Assembly: GCA_945868485.1 (NCBI GenBank)
Contig: CAMBLS010000004.1
Location: 1 to 37,785, forward strand
DNA from: an uncultured Lachnospiraceae bacterium
GTDB lineage: Bacteria > Bacillota > Clostridia > Lachnospirales > Lachnospiraceae
Length of the DNA: 37,785 bases
Direction of reading: 5' to 3'
Below the pieces are notes generated by a model. It was not told where the DNA came from. It ran no database searches and was given only the letters and a program-made list of their open reading frames with translations. Shown piece after piece: positions 1-7,289 of the stretch. Each line of letters starts with the position of its first letter. Within the stretch, counting starts at the first letter, position 1. Position numbers and translations under genes: made by a program.

Positions 1-2
1 AA

Positions 3-266
3 TATAGAATGATTCCTTATATTCTTGCAGAGAACCCCGGATTAAGCTCTAAAGGGGTATTTGCACGTAGCAAGGCCATGATGAAGGGAGAAAAATGGAA
101 TGCCTTTGTTTTAGATCTTTCCTTCCTTGGATGGTATCTGCTTGGCACAATTACCTGTTGCATCTTAAATATATTCTATGTAAGTCCTTACTATTATCTC
201 ACTTTTGCTGAATTATATGCTGTATTAAAGCAAAAGGTTGATAGCACTCCTGTAGATGCTGTTTAA
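3..266 (+). CDS. DUF975 family membrane protein, C-terminal fragment
   Basis: The open frame enters from the left edge (codons begin at base 3, upstream of the ATG used by the ORF track), so this is the 3' end of a longer gene. The visible ~87 residues contain a hydrophobic segment (FLGWYLLGTITCCILNIFYV) followed by YYYLTFAELYAVLK, the kind of ending seen in DUF975 integral membrane proteins of Clostridia, whose function is not established. A strong intrinsic terminator follows about 15 bases after the stop. Family call is from recalled sequence pattern; partial length limits certainty. Confidence 0.7.
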   Translation, partial: YRMIPYILAENPGLSSKGVFARSKAMMKGEKWNAFVLDLSFLGWYLLGTITCCILNIFYVSPYYYLTFAELYAVLKQKVDSTPVDAV

Positions 267-281
267 AAGGTAAACGATAGT

Positions 282-321
282 GAAATGACGTCATGGTTTC
301 ATGACGTCGTTTCTTTTATTT
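282..321 (+). terminator. Intrinsic terminator of the DUF975 gene
   Basis: GAAATGACGTCATG and CATGACGTCGTTTC form a 14-bp stem (one G-U pair) around a GTTT loop, followed by TTTTATTT. The T-tract is only on the plus side. The stop codon of the convergent permease gene (291-293) lies inside the stem, so the two genes share this spot. Confidence 0.9.
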
Positions 322-1448
322 ACATCCTCTTTAAGAAGCATATAAACAGTTGATAATAATGGGATAAATATAAGCATTCCGAAAACTCCCATAAGACTTC
401 CCCCTATTGTTACTGCTGCAAGCACCCAGATAGATGGCAATCCCACTGAGTTACCCACCACATGGGGATAAATTAAGTTCCCTTCTATCTGTTGAAGCAC
501 AATGAACAGAACCAAAAACCAAAGTGCTTTAACAGGATCGTCCACCAACATCAGAAATGCTCCTACAAAACACCCGATAAAAGCCCCCACAATCGGAATC
601 AATGCCGTAAATGCAATGAGAACACCTACCATAACTGCATAATCAAATCCAAAAACAGTCATTGTAATCACGAACATCATTCCCAGTATTACCGCTTCCG
701 TACACTGCCCAGTAATAAAATTACTGAAATTTCTGTTCAGGAGACCAAATACTTTCATTGTACCGGTATAGAGCTTAGGACTTGCATATGCTTTCAGAAC
801 TCTTTCAAACTGATTTCCCAGCTTTTCCTTTTGCATCAAAATATAAACAGAAAATACAAGGGCAATAAAGAAATTTACAGTGTTACTAATGATACTGCTT
901 GCAACCGTCACTGTTGAGGTAAGCATATTCCCCATTCCGTTTCCAAGAAAACTTATAATTGTTTCAATTGTCTTCTTCCAATCAATTTCTGGTATCTTTA
1001 TACTTTCAACCTGCTTCAGCAATTCTGGATTCTCAACCAAAAGAATCTCCAACTGTCCCATCACATTTGACCAGAAAACAGGAATTTTATTGGCAAGTTC
1101 CCTGACGGTGGCTGCCAACTGGGGAATAATCGTAAGAATCACCAGCGTAATTACAAGAAAAACAGCCAGAAATGCCAGCACAAGGCTAATCCCACGCTTA
1201 CATTTTAAAAGCCACTTTACCTTACTCTTTTCCAGCCTTTCTTCATGAAAAAGCATGCTTTCAAAAAACTTCATAGGAATGTTAATGACAAAGGCAATCA
1301 TCCCTCCTACAATGAAAGGTTGCAAAATACTCAGTAAAAACAAAAGACCCTCCCAGAGCAGATCAATCTTCATCAGTGCCAGAATCACTATTGCTGCAAA
1401 CAGCATAAGTCCTCTGATTTTTCTTATGTTCTTCCTGTTTAAATTCAT
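291..1448 (-). CDS. AI-2E family transporter (PerM/YtvI-like permease)
   Basis: Polytopic membrane protein of 385 residues with two hydrophobic segments near the N terminus (about 12-60), one around 86-110, a soluble amphipathic stretch at about 110-175, and a hydrophobic C-terminal half with a glycine-rich region (VGVLIAFTALIPIVGAFIGC) typical of the AI-2E transporter family (PF01594). Members include TqsA, linked to autoinducer-2 export, and ion antiporters, so the substrate cannot be named. It lies 21 nt downstream of the dipeptidase gene on the same strand and is probably co-transcribed with it. Length fits the family. Confidence 0.85.
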   Translation of the reverse strand: MNLNRKNIRKIRGLMLFAAIVILALMKIDLLWEGLLFLLSILQPFIVGGMIAFVINIPMKFFESMLFHEERLEKSKVKWLLKCKRGISLVLAFLAVFLVITLVILTIIPQLAATVRELANKIPVFWSNVMGQLEILLVENPELLKQVESIKIPEIDWKKTIETIISFLGNGMGNMLTSTVTVASSIISNTVNFFIALVFSVYILMQKEKLGNQFERVLKAYASPKLYTGTMKVFGLLNRNFSNFITGQCTEAVILGMMFVITMTVFGFDYAVMVGVLIAFTALIPIVGAFIGCFVGAFLMLVDDPVKALWFLVLFIVLQQIEGNLIYPHVVGNSVGLPSIWVLAAVTIGGSLMGVFGMLIFIPLLSTVYMLLKEDVNKRNDVMKP

Positions 1449-1469
1449 AAATTTTCTCCTTTTTCAAGT

Positions 1470-2969
1470 CTATAAGGCTTCTAACAGCTTTAAGAGAAAT
1501 TTCCAGACTCTTTCTGTAGATGAAATACTTAACTCCTCTTCTGCAGTATGGATATTCTTCATATTGGGTCCTATAGAGACACAATCGAGTCCTGGGATCT
1601 TGTCTGCCAAAAGTCCACACTCTACCCCCGCATGAATCGCCTTAATTACCGGTTCTTCATGATATAGTTCACGATATACCTCTATCATCTTATCCCTAAG
1701 TGGCGACTCCTTTCGATATGTCCATCCCGGATATTCCCCAGTCACTTCTGTCTCTGCACCAGCCAGATGTGCAAGACTTAAGAGCTTTCCTATCAATGCC
1801 CTCTTAGCCCCTTCCAAAGAGCTTCGCACAGAAATACCGATTCCTGCTATTCCATCCTTCATATATAGAAGTCCCGGATTTAAAGAGGTTTCTACCAACC
1901 CTGGCATAGCGCTGCTCATTGCCTGAACCCCATAAGGTAACGTATTTATTAGGCTAATCAGCCTCCCTGCTTCCTCTTCCTCTATAACATCCATTTCTTC
2001 CACTTGCATGGCACTTACTTCTATTCGAACGCCTCGATCCTTATCCGCAAGTTCCTGCTTTAATTCGCTTTCCAGCTTATCACATGTATGCTTAAGGAGA
2101 GCAACACACTCCTGTTCCGAGAACTCTCCCTGTTGCATTTTTTGTCTTCCGTTCTTATTCTCATAGCCTGTGACCAGAATATGGGCTTTTACACTGCTTG
2201 GAATCGCATTATCAGCAACTCCACCTTCTATATCTGCGATACAGAGGTCCATTTTCCGCAAAAGCTTATTAAGTACCCTTCCCATAAGGCAGATTGCATT
2301 TCCTCTTTCCTTGTGTATCTCTTCCCCTGAATGTCCGCCCTGTAGACCACATACATTGATTTCAAAAGAAAATCCTCTGCGCTTTTTCTGTACATAGGGA
2401 TAGTTGATGTTCACTCTTGCACCCCCTGCACAACCGAAAAGAAAAATTCCTTCTTCCTCCGAGTCAAGATTGACCAGGCGCTTCGCCTTGAGTGGCGAAA
2501 CATCAAGGGCCCTTGCACCATTCATTCCAACTTCCTCATCCACAGTAATCACAAGTTCTATTTTGGGATGTGAATAACGATTGCTATCCAAAAGTGCCAA
2601 TCCATATGCTACTGCAATGCCATCGTCTCCTCCCAAACTGGTATCCTCTGCCATCAGACGATCACCGTCTATCTTAAGTCTGAGTCCCTCTTTTTTCATA
2701 TCTATAGAAGCATCCGGCTTTTTTACCGCTACCATATCCATATGCCCTTGAAGCATAACCGGTTCATGATCACTATACCCTTGTGATGCCTCCTTAATGA
2801 TTATGACATTGCCATATTCATCCTGATAATATTCTAAATTTCTCTCCCCTGCAAATTTCACTAAATAGTCACTAATCTTGCCTGTGTTTCCTGAGCCGTG
2901 TGGAATTTTACTTATTTCTTCAAAGTAATAAAATACATCTTGGGGTTCTAAATTTTTTAATACTCTCAT
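1470..2969 (-). CDS. pepD: Aminoacyl-histidine dipeptidase (PepD-like, M20 metallopeptidase)
   Basis: Cytosolic zinc dipeptidase of 499 residues, the usual PepD length. Visible M20 motifs in order: GHMDMV with the first metal-binding His/Asp, LGGDDGIAVA with the bridging Asp, DEEVGMNGA with the catalytic Glu, HSGEE in the lid/dimerisation domain, and a C-terminal AGVECG. It hydrolyses a broad range of dipeptides, including Xaa-His, in peptide turnover. The start is supported by GAGAGG seven bases upstream of the ATG. The gene follows the rplT terminator and precedes the AI-2E permease, so it probably starts its own transcription unit; I see no convincing promoter hexamers. Confidence 0.92.
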   Translation of the reverse strand: MRVLKNLEPQDVFYYFEEISKIPHGSGNTGKISDYLVKFAGERNLEYYQDEYGNVIIIKEASQGYSDHEPVMLQGHMDMVAVKKPDASIDMKKEGLRLKIDGDRLMAEDTSLGGDDGIAVAYGLALLDSNRYSHPKIELVITVDEEVGMNGARALDVSPLKAKRLVNLDSEEEGIFLFGCAGGARVNINYPYVQKKRRGFSFEINVCGLQGGHSGEEIHKERGNAICLMGRVLNKLLRKMDLCIADIEGGVADNAIPSSVKAHILVTGYENKNGRQKMQQGEFSEQECVALLKHTCDKLESELKQELADKDRGVRIEVSAMQVEEMDVIEEEEAGRLISLINTLPYGVQAMSSAMPGLVETSLNPGLLYMKDGIAGIGISVRSSLEGAKRALIGKLLSLAHLAGAETEVTGEYPGWTYRKESPLRDKMIEVYRELYHEEPVIKAIHAGVECGLLADKIPGLDCVSIGPNMKNIHTAEEELSISSTERVWKFLLKLLEAL

Positions 2970-3022
2970 CTCTGACCTCTCTGACTTTTTGCATACCTAA
3001 ATCATATCACAGGAATATAATA

Positions 3023-3054
3023 GAAAAAAGACCTTATTCAGTAATAAGGTCTTT
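3023..3054 (-). terminator. Intrinsic terminator of infC-rpmI-rplT
   Basis: On the minus strand AAAGACCTTATT-ACTG-AATAAGGTCTTT is a perfect 12-bp stem with a 4-nt loop, running into TTTTTTC, ten bases after the rplT stop. Confidence 0.92.
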
Positions 3055-3064
3055 GGTTCATTTA

Positions 3065-3421
3065 TTATGCAATTTTGCTTTTTGCAAGTTCTGCCAGTGT
3101 CTTGAAGCCTTCTGCATCATTAACTGCCATTTCTGCAAGCATCTTTCTGTTAATATCAACTTCTGCAAGCTTAAGACCATACATAAACTTGCTGTAAGAT
3201 AATCCGTTTAATCTTGCAGCTGCATTGATACGTGCGATCCAAAGCTGTCTAAACTGACGCTTTTTCTCTTTACGTCCTGCATATGAAGAAGCTAACGCTC
3301 TCATTACGGACTGCTTTGCTACTCTATACTGTTTGCTTCTGGCTCCTCTGTAGCCTTTTGCAAGCTTTAATACTCTGTTATGTTTTTTCTTGGCATTCAT
3401 ACCGCCTTTAATTCTTGCCAT
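3065..3421 (-). CDS. rplT: 50S ribosomal protein L20
   Basis: 118 residues, standard for L20, with the basic N-terminal extension [37 protein letters not shown] and the C-terminal globular domain ([23 protein letters not shown]). L20 binds 23S rRNA early in large-subunit assembly and in Firmicutes represses its own operon by binding the leader; a matching leader is visible upstream of infC. Last gene of infC-rpmI-rplT, followed directly by a strong terminator. Confidence 0.98.
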   Translation of the reverse strand: MARIKGGMNAKKKHNRVLKLAKGYRGARSKQYRVAKQSVMRALASSYAGRKEKKRQFRQLWIARINAAARLNGLSYSKFMYGLKLAEVDINRKMLAEMAVNDAEGFKTLAELAKSKIA

Positions 3422-3469
3422 GTCTTATATCCTCCTTATGACATCTAATATATCCTGCTACTGTTCTTC

Positions 3470-3667
3470 TTATAAATAAGGTAAAATCTTCTTCATATTC
3501 TTAACATTTGTCTTGTCTGTAATTGCAGGCTGTCTTAAATTCCTCTTTCTCTTAGTGGTCTTCTTGGTTAAGATATGGCTCTTATAAGCTTTACTTCTCT
3601 TTAATTTACCTGTTCCTGTAGCTTTAAAACGCTTTGCAGCAGCTTTGCTTGTTTTCATTTTTGGCAT
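3470..3667 (-). CDS. rpmI: 50S ribosomal protein L35
   Basis: 65 residues, highly basic, starting [36 protein letters not shown], the canonical L35 sequence. A small structural protein of the large ribosomal subunit. AGGAGG lies just upstream of the ATG. It sits between infC and rplT in the universal bacterial order. Confidence 0.98.
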   Translation of the reverse strand: MPKMKTSKAAAKRFKATGTGKLKRSKAYKSHILTKKTTKRKRNLRQPAITDKTNVKNMKKILPYL

Positions 3668-3743
3668 AACTGATTCCTCCTATATACTTTAATATTCTGC
3701 CGACGTAAGGCTCGTCCTTTCGTCATCTATTTTAACTGGCAGG

Positions 3744-4250
3744 CTAACGCTTTTCAGTTAAAAACATTGTCATACTTCTTCCTTCCACTTTGGGAGCTTT
3801 TTCAACTACACACACATCTGAAAGTGCTTCCGCAAAATCGTCCAAGATATGCTTGCTACTTGCCATGTGTGCCATTTCACGTCCTCGAAATCTGAGCGTT
3901 ACCTTCACCCTGTCTCCCTTGGCAAGAAACTTTCTTGCTGAATTTACCTTTGTGTTAAGGTCATTGGTATCAATATTGGGTGATAAGCGAATTTCTTTAA
4001 TCTCAATTGTTTTCTGCTTCTTTTTTGCTTCCTTTTCCTTGCGTGTCTGCTCGTATTTGTACTTACCATAATCTACAAGCTTACACACTGGCGGCTTCGC
4101 TGTAGGAGCAATCTTTACAAGGTCAACTCCCGCCTCTTCTGCCATCTGTAATGCTTCTCTTGAAGACATGATTCCTAACTGCTCTCCGTCTTCCCCAATC
4201 ACACGTACTTCCTTGTCTCTGATCTGTTCGTTAATGAATAATTCGCTAAT
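3744..4250 (-). CDS. infC: Translation initiation factor IF-3, ATT start codon
   Basis: IF-3 binds the 30S subunit, prevents premature subunit joining and proofreads the start codon. From the chosen start the protein is 168 residues: (M)SELFINEQIRDKEVRVIGEDGEQLG, the basic linker KEKEAKKKQKTIEIKEIRLS, and the C-terminal domain with GDRVKVTLRFRGREMAH. I place the start at an ATT (4250-4248) because a perfect AGGGAGGA (4258-4265) lies seven bases upstream and homology begins there. The upstream ATG offered by the ORF track adds 22 residues encoded by the leader terminator region. An AUU start is the known basis of IF-3 autoregulation in E. coli; that it does the same here is inference. Confidence 0.93.
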   Translation of the reverse strand: MSELFINEQIRDKEVRVIGEDGEQLGIMSSREALQMAEEAGVDLVKIAPTAKPPVCKLVDYGKYKYEQTRKEKEAKKKQKTIEIKEIRLSPNIDTNDLNTKVNSARKFLAKGDRVKVTLRFRGREMAHMASSKHILDDFAEALSDVCVVEKAPKVEGRSMTMFLTEKR

Positions 4251-4455
4251 GGCTGTGTCCTCCCTACATAAAAAGTGCTGCATCCGCACAAAAAAATGGA
4301 TAGCATAACTATCCACTTAAGTTCAATCTGCTTCTGCCCATGCAGGTTCATGAAGACCTGACATAAAGGCTTCCGTCTATGAACACCTGTAAGCCCTATT
4401 GCCACAGGGTGAGAGTGGATACTCTGCTTGATTGTATATGCGATTACCGCATGCT
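4251..4455 (-). promoter_or_regulatory. L20-type attenuator leader of infC-rpmI-rplT
   Basis: About 200 nt of untranslated RNA between the promoter and infC. It carries an intrinsic terminator just before the ribosome binding site and an upstream segment UAUCCACU (4414-4421) exactly complementary to AGUGGAUA at the terminator's left arm (4310-4317), so a mutually exclusive antiterminator can form. Several short hairpins lie between, including CCCU...AGGG and CAGGU...ACCUG. This layout matches the known Firmicutes L20 leader, in which excess L20 favours termination. I infer the class from position and architecture; I did not run a covariance model. Confidence 0.75.
4290..4315 (-). terminator. 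Attenuator terminator in the infC leader
   Basis: Minus-strand TGGATAG-TTATG-CTATCCA followed by TTTTTTT. The hairpin ends about 25 bases before the infC Shine-Dalgarno sequence, so it can only act as a conditional terminator. Confidence 0.85.
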
Positions 4456-4460
4456 CATAT

Positions 4461-4489
4461 ACTTTAACATTTAAAATTATAAATGTCAA
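4461..4489 (-). promoter_or_regulatory. Promoter of infC-rpmI-rplT
   Basis: Minus-strand TTGACA (4484-4489), 17-bp spacer, TAAAGT (4461-4466). The -35 is perfect and the -10 is 4 of 6. The spacer contains the inverted repeat ACATTTA...TAAATGT. Transcription would begin near 4454 at the head of the leader. Confidence 0.75.
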
Positions 4490-4523
4490 CATTTATTTAA
4501 AAAAAATAATTTTCATTTTTGCT

Positions 4524-5147
4524 CTATTTACTTTGGGCAAGGCTTACCTCTTCTTCTCTTACCAGACGTATTTCTCCATCAGATATTTCAAAATCAGCCA
4601 TCAGCTCATCATCTGACATCTGGCTATAGGTAATGGTATAAGTGTTCTTTGCGAGAATCAGATAAGCAAGCTGTTCTATTTCTTTGTCACCCACAGCATA
4701 AGAACTCCGTATCTTATACCCCGGAACTCCCTCCATATCAATTTCTTCGAAGGATTCTATATTCAGATCAACTTTCTGTCCCGATTCCTCATATGCTTCT
4801 TCCAATGTTTCCTCATAAGCCTCACGGGTCAATGTGTCAGATACTACGCCGTCACCGCTTCCCTCTGACACTGTATAATAGATGTTAGAGGAATCCAATG
4901 GATTCCGTTCATGCAGATACATTCCGGGAATTTCTTCTGATTCCTGATAATCCTCCGGAATCAGGACCGCGCAGTAACTAACCTCTTCCCCGCCACTGTC
5001 CTTACTTTGTTCCTTAATCTCAAATTCCTGAATTTCTATGTATAAGTCTTCCTGATCCTCTGAAACAATACCTGCAACTGTAACTACCTGTCCACAGCCT
5101 GTTAAAAGGATGCTAAGGAGCAATAAAACAATCAAACACCTTTTCAT
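4524..5147 (-). CDS. Putative lipoprotein of unknown function
   Basis: 207 residues with a lipoprotein signal: MKRCLIVLLLLSILLTGCGQ, lipobox LLTGC with the acylated Cys at about 18, so it should sit on the outer face of the membrane. The mature part is acidic, rich in Glu/Asp (GEEVSYCAVLIPEDYQESEEI; EAYEETLEEAYEESG), with a C-terminal half (VPGYKIRSSYAVGDKEIEQLAYLI...TYTITYS) that resembles a small alpha/beta fold of the kind that follows lipoboxes in many Clostridia proteins. I do not recognise a family. The start has AGAGGA upstream and a plausible TTGAGA/-10 pair near 5210. It ends about 35 bases before the infC promoter. Confidence 0.75.
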   Translation of the reverse strand: MKRCLIVLLLLSILLTGCGQVVTVAGIVSEDQEDLYIEIQEFEIKEQSKDSGGEEVSYCAVLIPEDYQESEEIPGMYLHERNPLDSSNIYYTVSEGSGDGVVSDTLTREAYEETLEEAYEESGQKVDLNIESFEEIDMEGVPGYKIRSSYAVGDKEIEQLAYLILAKNTYTITYSQMSDDELMADFEISDGEIRLVREEEVSLAQSK

Positions 5148-5219
5148 TTAAACAGCTTCCTCTAAAAACAAACCTTACACCCACCATTATTAATTTAACC
5201 ATAAGTTTCTCAATTAATC

Positions 5220-5263
5220 AAGTGCCTGCTTTTCATCAATCTTTTGAAAAACAGGCACTTTTT
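5220..5263. terminator. Hairpin after the DUF1540 gene
   Basis: AAGTGCCTG (5220-5228) pairs with CAGGCACTT (5252-5260), with inner pairing of CTTTTCAT and the A-rich side. On the plus strand TTT follows; on the minus strand, the direction of the neighbouring genes, the hairpin is followed only by GATTAATT. It lies just after the DUF1540 stop and probably terminates that transcript despite the weak T-tract. Confidence 0.6.
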
Positions 5264-5271
5264 CCCATAAG

Positions 5272-5586
5272 CTATTTCTCAGTAAATGTTGCACATGCTG
5301 TTTCCCTACAGTCACAAGCGCCACAACCCTTAATATCAATATGCTCAGCAGTACATTTGTAATTACTGTTATAAATACATTTCACAGCTTCACAGTCAAT
5401 ACTGATCATTTTGCTTGGATGCTCTAATGCACTGGTAACATGATCTTTTCCTTCCTGTGCAAAGCTTTCGCAGCAGGTATCATCCTTGTTTTCAGCATGC
5501 TTACCGCCTACAAGGATATCACCTTTACAGCAACACTCACTTTTGTTGTATACACAGTTTTCTACAGAACATTTTAAATCAGTCAT
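5272..5586 (-). CDS. DUF1540 protein with two Cys-rich domains
   Basis: Small protein of about 104 residues with two copies of the DUF1540 pattern: CSVENCVYNKSECCCKGDILVGG...CCESF and CEAVKCIYNSNYKCTAEHIDIKG...CATF. The paired cysteines suggest metal binding, but no function is established for the family. Three ATGs stand in a row (5592, 5589, 5586). AAGGAGG at 5594-5600 is only one base from the first but seven from the third, so I start at 5586 (MTDLKCS). It has its own promoter and a hairpin after it, so it is probably monocistronic. Confidence 0.85.
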   Translation of the reverse strand: MTDLKCSVENCVYNKSECCCKGDILVGGKHAENKDDTCCESFAQEGKDHVTSALEHPSKMISIDCEAVKCIYNSNYKCTAEHIDIKGCGACDCRETACATFTEK

Positions 5587-5604
5587 CATCATACCTCCTT
5601 AATC

Positions 5605-5633
5605 ATTATAGCAGTAATTAGTATGACTGTTAT
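5605..5633 (-). promoter_or_regulatory. Promoter of the DUF1540 gene
   Basis: Minus-strand ATAACA (5628-5633), 17-bp spacer, TATAAT (5605-5610). The perfect -10 lies about 20 bases before the start codon. Confidence 0.65.
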
Positions 5634-5673
5634 TGTTCCACTCTATTCACATTTTAATAAAAATACAGTATCA

Positions 5674-7260
5674 CTATTTTTCTGTAATTTTATAAATATT
5701 AAACCAGTATCTTTCAACCATCACACTGGTAGTTTCTTCCACCTTCATTCCAGCATCTTTCCATTTTTCCAAAATTTCTTCTCTGGCATTTCCGCTTCCT
5801 AAGAACCAGATTTTTCCATTTTCTTTTAAAAGCTCCTGCAGCCTTAAAATTCCTGCTTCATCCGTAAATTCACCTTCAACAAGTGCATGAACACTGGGAT
5901 ACATTTCCTGTATCAAAGCTTCCGGCTCTCCATACCATAAATAGGTGTGGTTATTGAAATAGCATGATACAACTGCCTGTGCCTGATCAAAATTAAAGAC
6001 CACCACATCCTTCTCATCGATCTGTGCAAGTGCCTCCATGGCATCTTCCATCTGTACCCTCTTCCACATTTCTTCCCCATAAAAAGCACGATAGTTCCTA
6101 AGTCCCAGTACAACAAGTAATCCCATCACAGGGATCATAAGAAATCTCTGACTACATTTTATGCTTTTTAACTCTGTAACAAGGATTGCAAAGGCAAGCC
6201 AGAACACACCAAGTGCCGGCAGCATATATCGATATACAAAAATCGGACGAATCAGAAAAGAGGCAAGAAATCCAAATAAAACAATTCCTGCCAGAACACT
6301 GACGCAGCCCACCACAAAAAAGTACTTACTCTCTCCTTCTTCACTTACTGCATTTGACGCCTTTCCCTTTCTGCCCTTCCAAAGCCTTACTGCTACAAGG
6401 GAAAACAAAACGATATATAATAGGAACAGAAGGACTGCCAACACTCCATTTACTATCTCATTGGCAAAAAAGGGCTTAAACAGGAATTTCACGCACCCGC
6501 CCAGACTGCGCCATGTAAGAGGCTGAATCCAGTAATTTTCCTTTACCTGACCCACCTGAAAAACTACCACCGAAATAAGCCACGGAAGATAAGCCGCTGC
6601 ACAACATGCGCCGCTGATCAGATAAGCTTTCATTTCTTCCTTAATCCTATGCTCTTTCCACAGTGCAATCAACAAATACAGATATACCATGCACGCTGCA
6701 ACACATGCAAAATAGTGAGTATAACAAGCCGCCAATGCATAGAACGTCAACGCAAACCAATTTACATAACTTTTCTTTTCCTGCACCAATTCATAAGCAT
6801 GGAGCATCGCTGCGGTAATAAAGAACAAGGCATAGCCATACATTCTTATTTCCACGGTGTAGTCTGCGATCTGCGGCATGGAAAGAAGCAGAAAACTAAA
6901 CAATCCTGCAGTCAGCATTCCAAAGTTCCTTCGCACCATAGTCACTGCATAAATCAGGCATAAAAGGAAGGGAAAAACCGAAGCCAGTTTGGCAATCGCC
7001 ACCTGAGAAATTCCTGTTCCAATTATCTCTGTAACACTCACAAACAACTTTACAATCAAAAAATAAAGAGGTGGATGAACATCTCTGGCAGTAATGGAAA
7101 TCAGTTTTCCAAAAGGCTGATTAATCAGTCCCATGGTAAACAACTCATCATACCAGATGTCATCGCTAAAGCTCAGAAACACTGAAATACACAAAAAACA
7201 AACGCTAACTGTCACAAAAAGTATTCCTATGATTTCATCCCACTTAAGCTTTCGGTTCAT
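5674..7260 (-). CDS. Membrane glycosyltransferase, GT39/ArnT-like
   Basis: 528 residues with roughly ten or more hydrophobic segments. The first extracytoplasmic loop has DDIWYDELF (residues 33-41) and, before the next segment, RDVHPPLYFL (59-68). This acidic-loop plus HPPLY pattern is typical of GT-C enzymes of the PMT/ArnT (GT39) type, which transfer a sugar from a polyprenyl-phosphate donor on the outer face of the membrane. A soluble C-terminal part of about 110 residues follows the last membrane segment. Donor and acceptor cannot be read from sequence. It starts 29 bases after thrS with a GAGG ribosome site and is probably read from the thrS transcript. Confidence 0.8.
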   Translation of the reverse strand: MNRKLKWDEIIGILFVTVSVCFLCISVFLSFSDDIWYDELFTMGLINQPFGKLISITARDVHPPLYFLIVKLFVSVTEIIGTGISQVAIAKLASVFPFLLCLIYAVTMVRRNFGMLTAGLFSFLLLSMPQIADYTVEIRMYGYALFFITAAMLHAYELVQEKKSYVNWFALTFYALAACYTHYFACVAACMVYLYLLIALWKEHRIKEEMKAYLISGACCAAAYLPWLISVVVFQVGQVKENYWIQPLTWRSLGGCVKFLFKPFFANEIVNGVLAVLLFLLYIVLFSLVAVRLWKGRKGKASNAVSEEGESKYFFVVGCVSVLAGIVLFGFLASFLIRPIFVYRYMLPALGVFWLAFAILVTELKSIKCSQRFLMIPVMGLLVVLGLRNYRAFYGEEMWKRVQMEDAMEALAQIDEKDVVVFNFDQAQAVVSCYFNNHTYLWYGEPEALIQEMYPSVHALVEGEFTDEAGILRLQELLKENGKIWFLGSGNAREEILEKWKDAGMKVEETTSVMVERYWFNIYKITEK

Positions 7261-7289
7261 CCTTACCTCTTTCTAATTGTTTCCTTTGT

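Noticed and set aside
492-917. 141-aa plus-strand ORF inside the AI-2E permease
   Set aside because: Antisense shadow with Cys/His-rich composition typical of reversed membrane-protein codons.
4251-4316. 22-residue N-terminal extension of IF-3 from the ATG at 4316
   Set aside because: The extension covers part of the leader terminator, has no ribosome site and shows no IF-3 similarity; the ATT at 4250 has a perfect AGGGAGGA.
4199-4492. 97-aa minus-strand ORF upstream of infC
   Set aside because: It overlaps the infC promoter, L20-type leader and terminator, has no recognisable domain, and lies in a different frame from infC.
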